Shown: piece by piece, positions 10,201 through 20,179 of the stretch
How the letters are laid out: each line of letters starts with the position of its first letter
Position numbering within the stretch: the stretch's first letter is position 1
Source of the DNA: Pelargonium cotyledonis
Taxonomy: Eukaryota > Streptophyta > Magnoliopsida > Geraniales > Geraniaceae
Length of the DNA: 28,699 nucleotides
NCBI GenBank assembly: GCA_036897625.1
Contig: JAYMTA010000442.1
Coordinates: forward strand, 1-28,699
Direction: 5' to 3'
The notes under the pieces: model-generated
Seen by the model: the letters and a program-made list of their open reading frames with translations, nothing else
Told to the model about the DNA's origin: nothing
The model's database searches: none
Position numbers and translations under genes: made by a program

Positions 10201-12223
10201 GAAATACAAAAGACTGCACTGAAAATAAGCAAGGGAAGCTTGTGCTACTAAAAGAAAAATTGAGGGACAGATTAATGCCGTAACAGTTATTATAAGGTAG
10301 CGTTTGAATTATAATTTTTTTTCAGGAATGGGAATCAAGAATGGGAATGAGATTCTATTTCTTCATGTTTGAACAAGGACTTTTTTTCATATAAATGACT
10401 TTGGAATTAGTATCATTGTTGATTCTCATTTCCATTTCAACTGTTTTAATCCAAACGCTACCTAAAAGAGTTGTGTGGTGAGTTTTTAATGAAATGTCAT
10501 ATAAGATAGTGCAGTTACCTCTCATAACGGCGTCCAGAAGCTATGCACTTTACTTTGACATATCCGCCGGGATCCATTCCTCCACCTTTACTAGTATCCG
10601 GTTTCAAAAGTGTTGCAGCCTCCCAAGAGAGTGATGTGATTATCTCTAACCAACTCTCTTTGTCATTGTCTTCACCCACAGGAAGGTTCTCGACTTGCAA
10701 TAACTGGGACACCAAAGCCCTAAAATGCCCGTCAACAACATTCTTCATGGCTTTCTTATTCTCTTCACTTGACCTATCCTTATGGCGAGTCTCTCCACTT
10801 CCAAAACTATTTGAATGACGAAAATACCCCCAATCTCCCGTGCCATCACCATCTTCCTCATCATCCTCATCATCAAACAAAAGAGCTTCCTTTTCATCTT
10901 CTTCATCTTCCGGTTCAGGGGGTAGCCAGAGAAGTCCATTATTTTCAAAATCCACCGGTTCAATGTCAACATCTTCTGTCGCGTTAACATCCTCTGCTGC
11001 GTACATCGATGAAGGTGCTTCACACTCATCACCAGTATCATGTTCATCTTTTTTTCTAAGTTGGTCAATATCTTCCAAAATCCCCGAATTGAAACTATTG
11101 TATTGTGTGGAGTCACGCAGACGTTTTGCCTCCCGATTATCTGCATGTTCGTGCTCCTTTTGTGGTCCATCGTCATAGCCTATCTCAAACTCAACTTGGC
11201 TATAGAAGTCACTGACTTGAGGAAAATGTGGCGTTTCGTTATAAGATTGATATACACTGTATTCATCATCTTCATCGTCGCTTCTGATGACAAAGAAATA
11301 AGAAGCAATGAATAACAATTTCTCTTCCCGCTAAATACATTGTATAGACATGTCTCTAACGAAAATTCCAAAATTGTATAAAACACACCGTTGAGTGGTG
11401 ACGCGTATAATACCACAAATACAATTCTAAAAGGCATATACTTCTAGCGAAAATACTGAAAACTAATCTAGACTTGATACCATTTTATAGCAAGTAATTC
11501 AGCGAATTTCAGAGAAAATAACTGTTTCCATCAACAAGTTGTTGCTCTGGTAGAACACCCTACTACCCTAGTGTAAATTCAAAATCAAGTGTTTTGCAGT
11601 ATATGAGAAATAACTGACCTGTTCAAAGAAAATGTATATTGGCTTGGGGATGGGTCCCCCATGTCTGCGCCAAGATCGTTGGTCCTTGATTCTACTGCAC
11701 CTTGCCTATCTCGGTTTGTTTCCATAGCAGATGATTCATGCAAGCTAATACCAGTACTGTGTTGAACTTGTTGATAAGACCCAACAGAACCAAGAGTAAT
11801 GTTACTACTATCAGCAGTGCCGCCAGATTTAGAACTCGCCAAACTTTTTGGTGACGGTGATGTAGTGAGATCCTGGTTGGCAACTTGAATCCCATTATGA
11901 AACTTAACTATCCCCTGCTGCCATTGCTTAAAACAATAATTGCACACTCGAATCCGATCACACTCTTCTCGTGGAATATTAGTGTCCCCAGGTGAAACAG
12001 GAACTGAATTTTCCGTACACTTGGCACAAAATATTCGACCACAGAGCCGGCAATGGTGTCTACGATTGAACACTGTGAACTGGGAATCACACTCGTAGCA
12101 TACCCTACAACTTTGATCTGGCATCCAAAAGTCCCTCGACACAGAAGCGGGCTCAGTTCGCCAAGGCATCCACGATCTCAAAAGTGTGGCCAAATCAGAT
12201 ACTGCCCTGTTGGAAGCAGCCAT
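3831..12223 (-). CDS. FAB1: FAB1-type 1-phosphatidylinositol-3-phosphate 5-kinase (FYVE class), 1778 aa
   Basis: This enzyme phosphorylates PtdIns3P to PtdIns(3,5)P2 on endosomal and vacuolar membranes. Eleven coding exons on the minus strand: 12223-11619, 11283-10519, 10166-10013, 9912-9568, 9151-8291, 8042-7711, 7124-7001, 6918-6790, 6254-4815, 4525-4259 and 4145-3831. All junctions are GT-AG and phases agree throughout. Residues 33-95 form a FYVE finger with WMPD (33-36), RRHHCR (54-59) and RVC (92-94), so PtdIns3P binding is expected. A Ser/Asp/Glu-rich linker follows, with the LLWLPPEPEDEEDE region. The central Cpn60/TCP1-like and Cys-rich regions span roughly residues 400-1060. The C-terminal lipid-kinase domain has GGKSNVFFAK (from 1526), FIIKQ (Lys about 1544), YDLKGS (Lys about 1620), MDYSLLVG (from 1679) and GIID (Asp about 1700). 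Length fits Arabidopsis FAB1A/FAB1B; FAB1C and FAB1D lack FYVE. A versus B cannot be decided here. No broken residue was seen. Confidence 0.97.
4215..4252. repeat. (AG)19 microsatellite beside a FAB1 splice donor
   Basis: On the coding strand this is a (CT)n run that starts directly after the donor GTAAGT of intron 10 (113 nt). It separates the DLKGS exon from the MDYSLL exon. Confidence 0.97.
6460..6700. mobile_element. hAT-like MITE in FAB1 intron 8, with 8-bp duplication
   Basis: The left terminus is TAGACTGGCAATTCGG and the right terminus is the reverse complement of TAGAGCTTGCA. The flanks are ATCCATTG (6452-6459) and ATCCATTT (6701-6708), a 7-of-8 match. An 8-bp duplication and a TAGRG-type terminus are the known hallmarks of the hAT superfamily. 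At 241 bp it has no coding capacity. Confidence 0.8.
7334..7510 (-). mobile_element. Tourist/Harbinger-like MITE copy 1 (FAB1 intron 6)
   Basis: The left end is GGTAGCATTTGG and the right end CCGAATGCCCC, a damaged inverted copy. The interior shows the family signature of runs of 'ggaatgg', 'gagaatg' and their complements and an 'aaaaagtcc' block. Orientation is opposite to the copies at 10296 and 25996. A further fragment of the terminus (ggtagcattt) occurs at 7534. Confidence 0.75.
8102..8250 (-). mobile_element. Tourist/Harbinger-like MITE copy 2 (FAB1 intron 5)
   Basis: It starts TAA|GGTAGTGTTTG and ends near GAACACTA with the last bases lost. The interior carries 'gagaatgg' and 'tctcattcc' stretches shared with the other copies. 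It fills about 60% of a 248-nt intron. Confidence 0.75.
10296..10462 (+). mobile_element. Tourist/Harbinger-like MITE copy 3 (FAB1 intron 2), intact ends
   Basis: The best preserved copy: TAA|GGTAGCGTTTG ... CAAACGCTACC|TAA. The inverted ends are perfect over 11 bases and a TAA duplication flanks both sides. A 3-bp TWA duplication is typical of PIF/Harbinger (Tourist) elements. At 167 bp it is non-coding. Confidence 0.88.
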
Positions 12224-12301
12224 TCACAAAGAATTTTCTCGTCCCACTCATCATGAAATGCTCATTTGCCACTTACCGGACCATATTTTAGATAGCGAAA
12301 C

Positions 12302-12977
12302 CTGCCGAATACACTCAATGATCAATTATAATCCAATTAAACTTAAGCAGCACACTGATACCATATCAATCCTAACTCTTCCGTCAACTTTAATTCATAC
12401 ACCAAGAAGATATGATTGCTCTAAATTTCACAGGAAAAACAAGCTTAGTTCCAAAATAAACAACCAAACCCAATATTCATGACATGAAAACAGATAAAAC
12501 ACACTAAATTCCAAATCCCCAAAAGCTAAAATTTGTTTAGAATCCTCACAATCAAGTATAAACCAACAAAACAAAAATTTAAGCTCCAAACATTCAAAGC
12601 AACACACTAAGATCCTATCTTCCTCTCATCAAATTCGACACCGATAAGCTATGATTGCTCTTAATTTCACATAACAAACCAATCTGAGTTCTGAAGAACA
12701 AAAAACTAACCGAACCCAAAATTCATGACACGAAAACAGATCAAACACACTAAATCCCAAATGCCCAAAATCTCAAAACCGTATAGAACCCTAACAACTA
12801 CTTTGAAACACAATTAAAACACGATTTTTCCCACAACCCATCTCTCAAATCCATCTTCTTTTCTCAATCAAATCAAATCCCATAACAAAACCGCATGAGT
12901 TCATTATCACAAACCATCAATATTTCACTCTTTTTTTTCTTCCAACAAAAAAGGAAGAGCCAGTGGTCGAAAATTAC
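12302..12977 (-). other. Probable intron in the FAB1 5' leader
   Basis: On the minus strand a donor CCTAG|GTAATT (exon end 12978) and an acceptor TCGGCAG|GTTTCG (exon resumes at 12301) would remove 676 nt before the ATG at 12223. Leader introns are common in large plant genes. A second donor-like site, TCCG|GTAAGT, lies just downstream near 12275, so alternative leader splicing is possible. The exact acceptor is inferred. Confidence 0.55.
12346..12810. repeat. Degenerate tandem duplication, about 246-252 bp period
   Basis: Two copies sit head to tail inside the FAB1 leader intron. Matched blocks include 'atgattgctc' (near 12412 and 12651), 'gacatgaaaacagat' against 'gacacgaaaacagat' (12481 and 12727) and 'aacacactaaat' in both. 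Identity is high in blocks with small gaps between them. Confidence 0.75.
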
Positions 12978-13103
12978 CTAGGAAACGCAGTCAATGCAGC
13001 AACAGGATCTTCTAACAAATCGCCACGAAACGACGACGCACAAAACCAAACTCGAATCAATGGAGGCGAAATCTGATGAAAAAAACTCCGACCCAGAAAG
13101 CGA

Positions 13104-13150
13104 TTATGAACCCAATGATCCAATCATCGATCCTCGACGACGATGATCAT
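13104..13150 (-). promoter_or_regulatory. Two overlapping upstream ORFs in the FAB1 leader
   Basis: uORF1 (13150-13124) encodes MIIVVEDR and stops at TGA. uORF2 (13127-13104) starts inside that stop (ATGA overlap) and encodes MIGSLGS. Both lie in the first leader exon, about 95-140 bases after the predicted transcription start. Such uORFs often reduce main-ORF translation; that effect here is inference. Confidence 0.6.
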
Positions 13151-13273
13151 CGACTCGCGCGAAGAGGCGTCGAATTGAATCGGAGACGTTACTGGAAAAC
13201 CGAAAATTGAAACTTCCTGTATTCAATTTGATGAACAATCGATGAATCAATCAATCAATATGTTTGATGGGCG

Positions 13274-13285
13274 ATTTATATAAAT
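13274..13285 (-). promoter_or_regulatory. TATA box of the FAB1 gene
   Basis: A palindromic 'atttatataaat' lies just upstream of a pyrimidine- and CG-containing leader that ends in the 12978 donor. It would place transcription start near 13245. Confidence 0.55.
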
Positions 13286-13609
13286 ATTAGTATATGAAAA
13301 TCGAAGTCAATAATGTATTTTTCTCAATGATGATCGCCGTTTCTGTGTTTTCCCTCTAAATTTACCGTTCGATGTTGTTGCTGTTGCTGGCTTTTTCTTG
13401 TTTTTTTTATTTTGTGTGTTTTTTTGTTTAATATTTTATTATATTTTGAGTTTTTTTTTTGTGTGACGTGGTTGCATGATGTCAACTTTTAATTATATTA
13501 TTATATTGTTTATATATTAATTTATTACCAGAAAAATTATTGACTGAAATGTGTACTCTTAAACTGATATGATTGGTTAGTATTTGGCCTTTTGCTAATT
13601 CTTAAAGCT

Positions 13610-14190
13610 TATCTCCAAGTTTGCAATTCAGGTTTCGGGTCGGAGTTTGATTAGTTTTTTTCATATTCGAGTTTCAAAGAAATGGTTTGTATCCGATAAG
13701 GATATTGAATGTTGCTTTCGCACCACAATTATGCTTTTACATGTGTTATGCTAATTTATAGTTTCGGGCCAGATTTTTTTTTATTTGGATTTGAACAATC
13801 TAACTCCAACTCGTAAAGCGTATGTGTTGTATGCTTATGAACAATTTACAGGTTTTATGTGTAAAATGTGTGAGTTTGAATGAGTTTGCTTGATCCGGCC
13901 TACAAATGATAGAGCCTATTTTTTACGTTGAAACTTGCATAAATGTGGATCGAATTTCGGATTCCAGCGGATTCAAATTCGGTTAACTCCAATCTAATTA
14001 CAGTTTTTGTGTTTTGAGTTGGGAGTCAAGTTCGATCCCAAAGGGCGTGGGTTGTGGCATGCGGGCTTCTAGTTTCATGTATGTTTTTGAGTTTGATGTG
14101 TAAAATGTGCATGTTCGTATGAATTTGTCCCATATGATGTGAAAACTAACGGGATCTATTTTAGCTATCCGAGCTTGCAATAATGTGAAA
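13610..14190. mobile_element. Two diverged hAT-family copies in tandem
   Basis: 'gtgtaaaatgtg' followed by a 'gaatttg' or 'gagtttg' stretch and then 'ctatttt' and 'cttgcataaatg'-like blocks occurs near 13857-13945 and again near 14098-14185, a spacing of about 240 bases. The start 'ccaagtttgcaattcaggt' resembles the family terminus. The same interior blocks occur in the copies at 6460-6700 and 21134-21355. Confidence 0.45.
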
Positions 14191-14199
14191 ACAAAATTT

Positions 14200-14745
14200 G
14201 CGCTTCCTACGCAAAAGTGAAACCAAATTCCTCTAAACTAGTATTTCTCTGACATTTAAACTTGTTCGAAATGCCTAAAACTTTGTAGAACATGCTTGAT
14301 GACTATGAGTTTTGACCATTGACTGGTTATGAGTACACTAGCCAATGTCCAATTACTCTATCGCGCTCGAAATATACAAGAACAACGTAGATCATGTTCA
14401 AAGAATATACGTTTCAACTATAACCATGTTTTGAGTGTGCTGGTCAACGTGAGCATGCATTCAAATTTTCTATCCACTATTACTTTTCTCACTTTTTAAG
14501 CAGTTCTAAAATGTCCTTAAACGATGCTGATTACACCATATGTCTATCAACACGACCACGTGAACCAATTCCTCTTTATTATTATTTCTCTCACCTTTTA
14601 TGGTCTCTTAATGCGGTAATGGCAAGAAATGACGTAAATTATGCCTAAAGGCTATGCGTTTTAACCGTAACCCATTTCGAAAGCGTCAATCACCGTGAAC
14701 ACGTTATTTTAATTTTTCATGTATTCTTATCTCTAAACTCTCTAC
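14200..14745. repeat. Degenerate tandem repeat, about 4 units of 100-140 bp
   Basis: Recurring blocks in order are 'aaatg(c/t)ct(t)aaa', 'tatgcgttttaacc' or variants, 'gagtgtgctggtcaacgtgaac' variants and 'tttctctcacctttta' variants. Units begin near 14265, 14370, 14508 and 14615. Divergence between units is large. Confidence 0.5.
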
Positions 14746-15643
14746 CACAAGTTGCATTAGTAGTGATCGATAACTATGGGTATGATCTCATCAAATCAAT
14801 TTGAAGTATTAAAGTGGAAGAAGAAAAAAATACCAAAAAAAGGAAAACTAAAAAAATAAAATAAAACAAAATTACAATGGAAAAGTCAATGAACCATAGA
14901 TTTGCTGTCAACCAAACCAATCCAAACCCATAAACGCGTCTTACATAAAAACCCAGCTGTTCCTTTAATTTATCCTTAAACATTTGTAATTAATTTAATA
15001 TAATTAACTTATTATTTCATCATAATCTTTTTATTTATTTATTAATTTCAAAAATAGGTATTTTGGCACTATCTCTAATCTCTATTTATGTCCTAAGCAA
15101 ATTATGATTTTATTTTTCTAATAATAGAGTCATGGTTTTAAGGAAAAAAAAAACAATATTAATATGCTACTTGCAAATATTAAATTCAAACCAACATCAT
15201 TGACTATGATAACACAAATATCCATTACTTTTACATAATATTTATTTTGACATTTATTCTTTTCTATTTCATGGTGAATCACATACATAATTTTTCCTAT
15301 TTTTTCTCCAACCAAGTACTTTTTATGATTTTTTTTTCTTTTTAATAAATGACTTGTATATATTACAATATTCAATATTATATCGATCGAATTACGACTT
15401 GAACTGGTTTAATCAAATGGTTTGATAGTGAAAATAAATAAATCAATATCGCGTTATTATAAATGTTTCGGCTAAACTGATCGATTTTTTGTCAATTTTA
15501 AATCATTAGCGTTTAATTTTATCATAACATTTAAAATCATAAAATTTATGCAAACTAACTAAAACATCGTAAATGATTCAAGAACTTTAATTATTCAACT
15601 GTCCTTGCATATTCAAATTTTTAGAATAATATATATATATAAT

Positions 15644-16352
15644 GGGTAAAATGGAGGTGAGTTAATTCACCTAAGATTAGGTGAGTCAGACTCTCAAAAC
15701 TACGTAGTTTTGAATATATAAGTGATTACTAACAAACTCAAAACTACGTCGTTTTGACTGTAAGTAATAAAAACCCTAATAAGATAAAAATTATTCTCTA
15801 CTTTGTGGCTAATATTTCATGTGCACGATACCAATCATGCTTTAACTCAAAACTACGTCGTTTAACTAACAATGTTAATTGAATTAAAGCATGATTGGTA
15901 TCATGCACATGAAATTAGTGATCGAAATTGTGTTCGAGAACGTGTATTATCTGCTGTCAATCATGACTCCGCCATAGTTAAAATCATAATACAAAACCCA
16001 GAAATTTTAAAAACTCAAAACTATATATCATGATTTTCATCCAAGGTTAATAAAAAAGTAGTTAATATGTAATAATATAATTTAAGTCATCTTAACATTT
16101 TTCTATGTATATATATAGTGTTGAAGAGGATATGCTCTATTGCTCCTGCCACCGGTGCCATTGTTGGAACTTGGAAGGAAGAGGATCAGAGGAATATAAA
16201 ATGAGATGAAGTGTTTTTTAGGGTTTAGCTTTTGTATAATTAAAACTACATAGTTTTAATTATTCATTAATTGATCACTTACAAAAAACTATATAGTTTT
16301 AGGAGTCTGACTCATCTAAGCTTAAGTGAGTCAACTCACCTCAATTTTACCC
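15644..16352. mobile_element. 709-bp foldback element with long inverted ends
   Basis: The left end GGGTAAAATGGAGGTGAGTT matches the reverse complement of the right end, GGGTAAAATTGAGGTGAGTT. Similarity continues inward for about 150 bp, through 'gagtcagactc' and paired palindromes such as AAAACTACGTAGTTTT. TATAAT flanks both sides (15638-15643 and 16353-16358), a possible duplication in AT-rich DNA. Long inverted ends fit a MULE-type or other foldback element; the superfamily is not certain. No transposase reading frame is present. Confidence 0.82.
15814..15915 (-). repeat. Near-perfect hairpin nested in the foldback (37-nt arms)
   Basis: The arms 15814-15850 and 15879-15915 are inverted copies with two mismatches (15826/15903 and 15846/15883), around a 28-nt loop. 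Both mismatches would be G-U pairs in a minus-strand transcript but C-A mismatches in a plus-strand transcript. Whether it is transcribed is unknown. Confidence 0.85.
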
Positions 16353-17379
16353 TATAATAATTATATGTTTAGTAACTTATGGTATGATGAATCAAATTTT
16401 TTATAGGTACAATTTAGGTAAGATAGTGTATTGTGAATAAAACAATTCAAATTTGTGTTTGCTTCTTAAAATATATTTACAATTTAATAGCAACACTAAT
16501 AATTAATAGATTAAAAAAATAATAGTATAAACAACTTTAATATTTGTCTGTCTTATCACGGCGCATGCGGCGAAGAAACTCCATAGCCACAACCCCAACT
16601 TGTCGACTTCTTTTATATTTTTATTCAATTTTAATTATGTTTTTCTTAACCAATAAAATATATTATTTTGTTCGGTTGATAAAAATATTTAGTAGTTTTG
16701 TTGTCGTGTGAGTAAAGCTTTTTCATTATCGAAATGGAAAGAAATAGATATCATACAAATTGTGCAATTCAAAGATTACTGTTTGGTTTCTCATTTTGTA
16801 TCTTTATATTTGTCGACCTCACGACACTATTTTTTTCATAAGCAATGAGACAACAGTTGGTTGTTGGTTTTTCCCTTAAACCCATAAATCTCACCTCATA
16901 CCGTTAGCACAACACTTGTGTTCATTTTAATAATAATCTTAGGAATTAGTTTCATTAGTTAAGAATTTAAGATCGTCAACAAAGAGTACATATGCATACG
17001 GCCAAAAACACGGATACTTGTAGTTGTGAGTCGTTATTTGGGTAAAAAATTACATGTGTTTTTCCTGAGTTATTTCGTTTCTTAGTGAGACAAGTTATGG
17101 TCGATAAAAATGTGTAATTGTTTTTGGTACGATATGTGCCCTACATTATCAGGTATAGTAACACGAGAAATTGAAGAGTATATATTGACAACTAACGAGT
17201 TGCATAATTACCTCTTCTTGTGTATTAGTGAGTTTTTGTGGAGACTAAGTTTATAGAATATATTGATGAGATGTGTGAAGCTCTGATTGTGTTTTAGAAC
17301 TCTCTTGTGGAGACAAAATATAGAAGAGAGGTGTCGATACTCCTCTTGATGGGTCTTCTTAGAGGGAAGATAGCACCAT

Positions 17380-17530
17380 CACGGTTGGAAGGTCCGTCGT
17401 CCTTATAAGAATGTTGTCGTTCTCGTGGTATGGTCGCTCGCCTAGCGGGAATGTCGTCATTCTTGCGGGACTGTCCACCATTCTTGTGAGATGTATAGTC
17501 TGCAAATTTTGCGGGATGGTCCACCGTCTT
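17380..17530. repeat. Short degenerate repeats, GC-richer patch
   Basis: Variants of 'atgtcgtcattcttgcggga' recur with irregular spacing of about 30-40 bases. A minus-strand frame of 76 codons crosses the patch, but its residues follow the DNA repeats and match no family I know. Confidence 0.4.
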
Positions 17531-17950
17531 TTTGGTTATTTGTCTGCAAGGAAGCTAGTCATGCGTGAAAATGAGTTGTTGGAATGATGATCCATATCAA
17601 CTCAACGTCGGGTCGTGTGTTTGAAACTCGAATGATGTGATCTTTCACGTACACGTGTCATCCACTATATTATCTATATATTTTATGATTTTTCAAATCG
17701 TATCAATGTGTTTTATTCAATACGTAATACCATAAAAACTTATAAGATGAAACCACCACCCATCATAAAAAGGCCTATTGACTATTGTGGTTGAGGAAAA
17801 TAATATTGACAAAGTGTAAAGAACTATATGCATTTCAAAATACAATGGGCTAGCCTTATAAGTTTATGGGCCTATGAACAAATTGGGCCTAATAGGAGTG
17901 AGAAGTACTATACATTGCTGGTTTTGAAATTTCAAAAGCCCACAAGCCCA

Positions 17951-18210
17951 ATGGGCTGAACAGTAATTTTTTTTTAATAAAAAAAACCTCGAATTTTAAT
18001 TAATTAGACAAATCAGACAATAATAAAATGTTAATAGTCTCGGGTTCAGAATGGCCCTCCCAAGCAAATAGTTCTAACGAAGACTCCAAGGACCTAGCTA
18101 GTGCATCAGTAACTCGGTTCGCAGACCGGAAGATATAACTAAAACTAATAAAACGAAACTGGACAGATAAAACGTCTATATCAGCAATAATCATGGGCTG
18201 AACCATAATT
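17951..18210 (-). mobile_element. 5'-truncated LINE with RNase H remnant and target-site duplications
   Basis: A minus-strand frame (18206-18000) carries VQFRFISFSYIFRSANRVTD followed by ALARSLE, the C-terminal end of the RNase H-like domain found in plant L1-type LINEs (the H.xR.AN.xAD.LA pattern, here with its His replaced). It runs to a stop, then to nine T bases (poly-A on the minus strand) at 17967-17975. ATGGGCTGAACAGTAATT (17951) and ATGGGCTGAACCATAATT (18193) flank it, a 16-of-18 duplication. The 5' end is lost right at the duplication, as expected from incomplete target-primed reverse transcription. Confidence 0.8.
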
Positions 18211-18929
18211 TAATTTTAATTTTTAAATTTTCAACAAAAACTTTTGAAAAACTTTTAGCTATTTTCAATTTCTCATAGAGAAAAATATTTAAGAGTTCTA
18301 TGAGTTAGACTGACGAAATTTAATATGAAAATTTTCTAATTTTAATAACATATATTGAGACTGTATTAGAAGAATTTAAGAATTATTATGAAATTTATAT
18401 ATGAAAATTTTCTAATTTTAATTTTTTTATTGAAATTTGTTATGAATATTTAATTGTACCATTTAATTTTTTGTCAAAGAACAATTAATGGCTTAGATGA
18501 ATCTTCGCACTATTTTTATTCTTGTTAAAACACTGTTAGTGGTTCTAATTAAATTCATATTATTATTATTCATTGTAAACTTGTTAGTTGGCTAATCCTA
18601 TGGCCAGAATTTTTTTTATATAGATTGGGTTGTAATTATAAATAATTAAAAAAACTAATTAATAATTATAATAACTTGATTATATTACCGTCCATGAAAA
18701 AGGTGGCTGAGCCACCTGATCTTGATTTAGAAAATGGTATTTAAATGAGCAATTAAGTTAGGTATTAATGTTTCATTAATTAATATATATCCAATTATAT
18801 TATTTAATCTATCAACAAAACAAATCATTTGGAAAAAAGATAAGCATGTTTATGTCTTGGCTAATAATAAAGCATAACCTTTACTTGAGTGAGAGTAGTA
18901 TATACTTGTACTTATAATACTTGCCTCCG

Positions 18930-19336
18930 TTCGTTCGTTTGTGCCGTATTCGTGACTCATTGAAAGTTAATTGTATAATATACGAGTCAATATAAACACG
19001 GCATGTTTAACAACTATATATTTTGAGACACTGAACACGATACATCCGTGAAAAAAATGGATCGGGTTGGTACGATGTGACATAACACGTTCCACATGAT
19101 AAGATCAACACGTTAAACCAACACACCCCAACAGCTTGACACGACAAACCCAAAAGAAAAAAACACACCGACTAGCTAAAGTACTTTTTAAAGTTAATTA
19201 AATAGCACGAATTCTGAATGTACGTTGAAGTATTGGACATGTCACGACACAAATAATTATTTTTTATGCTCAACACAAATACATAAAATACATAATTAAA
19301 GTGTGTAAATTATCGACTTGATCACATTGCCAGCTA
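18930..19336. mobile_element. Probable hAT-like copy, only the right end clear
   Basis: It ends ATTGCCAGCTA (reverse complement TAGCTGGCAAT) like the family terminus. The interior is rich in 'acacg' and 'cacgac' motifs as in 1889-2478. The left boundary is not visible. Confidence 0.35.
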
Positions 19337-20109
19337 TGACCTTAACAAATCATTTTTCTACTAATCAACTATAAATTATACTAATCCTAATTCCAATTTC
19401 ACAAGTAAAATCCAATCATCATGGAACTCAATATATAAAATATAAATGTGTTACCAAAAACAACATTAAACACAAGGCTCAGAATTGGTCTTGCCACAAA
19501 CCTCAATTCTCCACCACAAATCCCCAAATTTCAAATCATTTTGTGTCAATTAATTTTGTTCCAAAATTTGACCCCATGTAAGGACAATGACACTTCATTG
19601 AATAATTGAACAACAGATTTAATTTTAATTTTCTATTCCTTTATCTATAATATCTAATTTCCCATGTCATGAATTCATGACTCACAATGCTTAATTACTT
19701 AATTTTATAAATTAGGGTAGTTGATATATATCAATTATTGAATTGAAATGCTAATTAAAAATTAAATTAAAATAATTTGAATTCTTTAGTAATGAGAAAA
19801 TGTCAAATGTGAGATTAAAATAACTTGTATGCTTACAAATTCCGTACGACTAGAATGTGAAATTTAAAATGTTTGTTCTACTACTTTTAAGTAATTAAAT
19901 ACTTTTTATTCTAATTTTTACGTCAGTTTAAATGAACAAAGCCCACCTATTAAAAGTTAAATGTGGACAAATTACAAACTAAAACCACCAACCTTGTTAT
20001 TGGTTACTAGGTTTCATTAAACTATGTTATGGAATAACCAAAACATGAACATATTTTTTGTGATATGGAATTGTTGAAAATGACCTAATCTTTATTCTCC
20101 TCCAAACAT

Positions 20110-20117
20110 TATAAATA
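20110..20117 (+). promoter_or_regulatory. TATA box of the LOR gene
   Basis: TATAAATA lies 70 bases before the ATG at 20180, giving a leader of roughly 35-40 bases. Spacing and sequence match the plant consensus well. Confidence 0.65.
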
Positions 20118-20179
20118 ACACTACACCTAACAAGTTGATGAAAAATTAATAAGGTTTAATCATAGAAACTTTGTTGGAG

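Larger units (their letters stand above)
13300..20100. other. Gene-free, transposon-rich interval between FAB1 and LOR genes
   Basis: There is no assembled gene in about 6.8 kb. Both flanking genes point outward from it, FAB1 leftward and LOR rightward. Recognisable contents are listed separately: hAT-like copies (13610-14190, near 18930-19336), a degenerate tandem array (14200-14745), a 709-bp foldback (15644-16352), a degenerate repeat patch (17380-17530) and a truncated LINE (17951-18210). The rest (about 14750-15640, 16360-17280, 18210-18930, 19340-20100) is AT-rich with nothing I can name. Confidence 0.7.

Noticed and set aside
10745..11176. Out-of-frame minus-strand frame of 143 codons rich in Met and Arg
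   Set aside because: Shadow of FAB1 exon 2, whose acidic GAT/GAA repeats keep other frames open.
10840..11178. Plus-strand Ser-rich frame of 112 codons
   Set aside because: It is the antisense of the acidic stretch of FAB1 exon 2; the serine runs are complements of Asp/Glu codon runs.
14774..15375. Two minus-strand frames rich in Phe, Ile and Leu that look membrane-like
   Set aside because: The hydrophobic appearance comes from A/T-rich DNA (TTT, ATT codons). There is no promoter, family motif or neighbouring exon.
17294..17524. Minus-strand frame of 76 codons, Arg- and Asp-rich
   Set aside because: It follows a patch of degenerate DNA repeats, has no family resemblance, and has no promoter or splice context.
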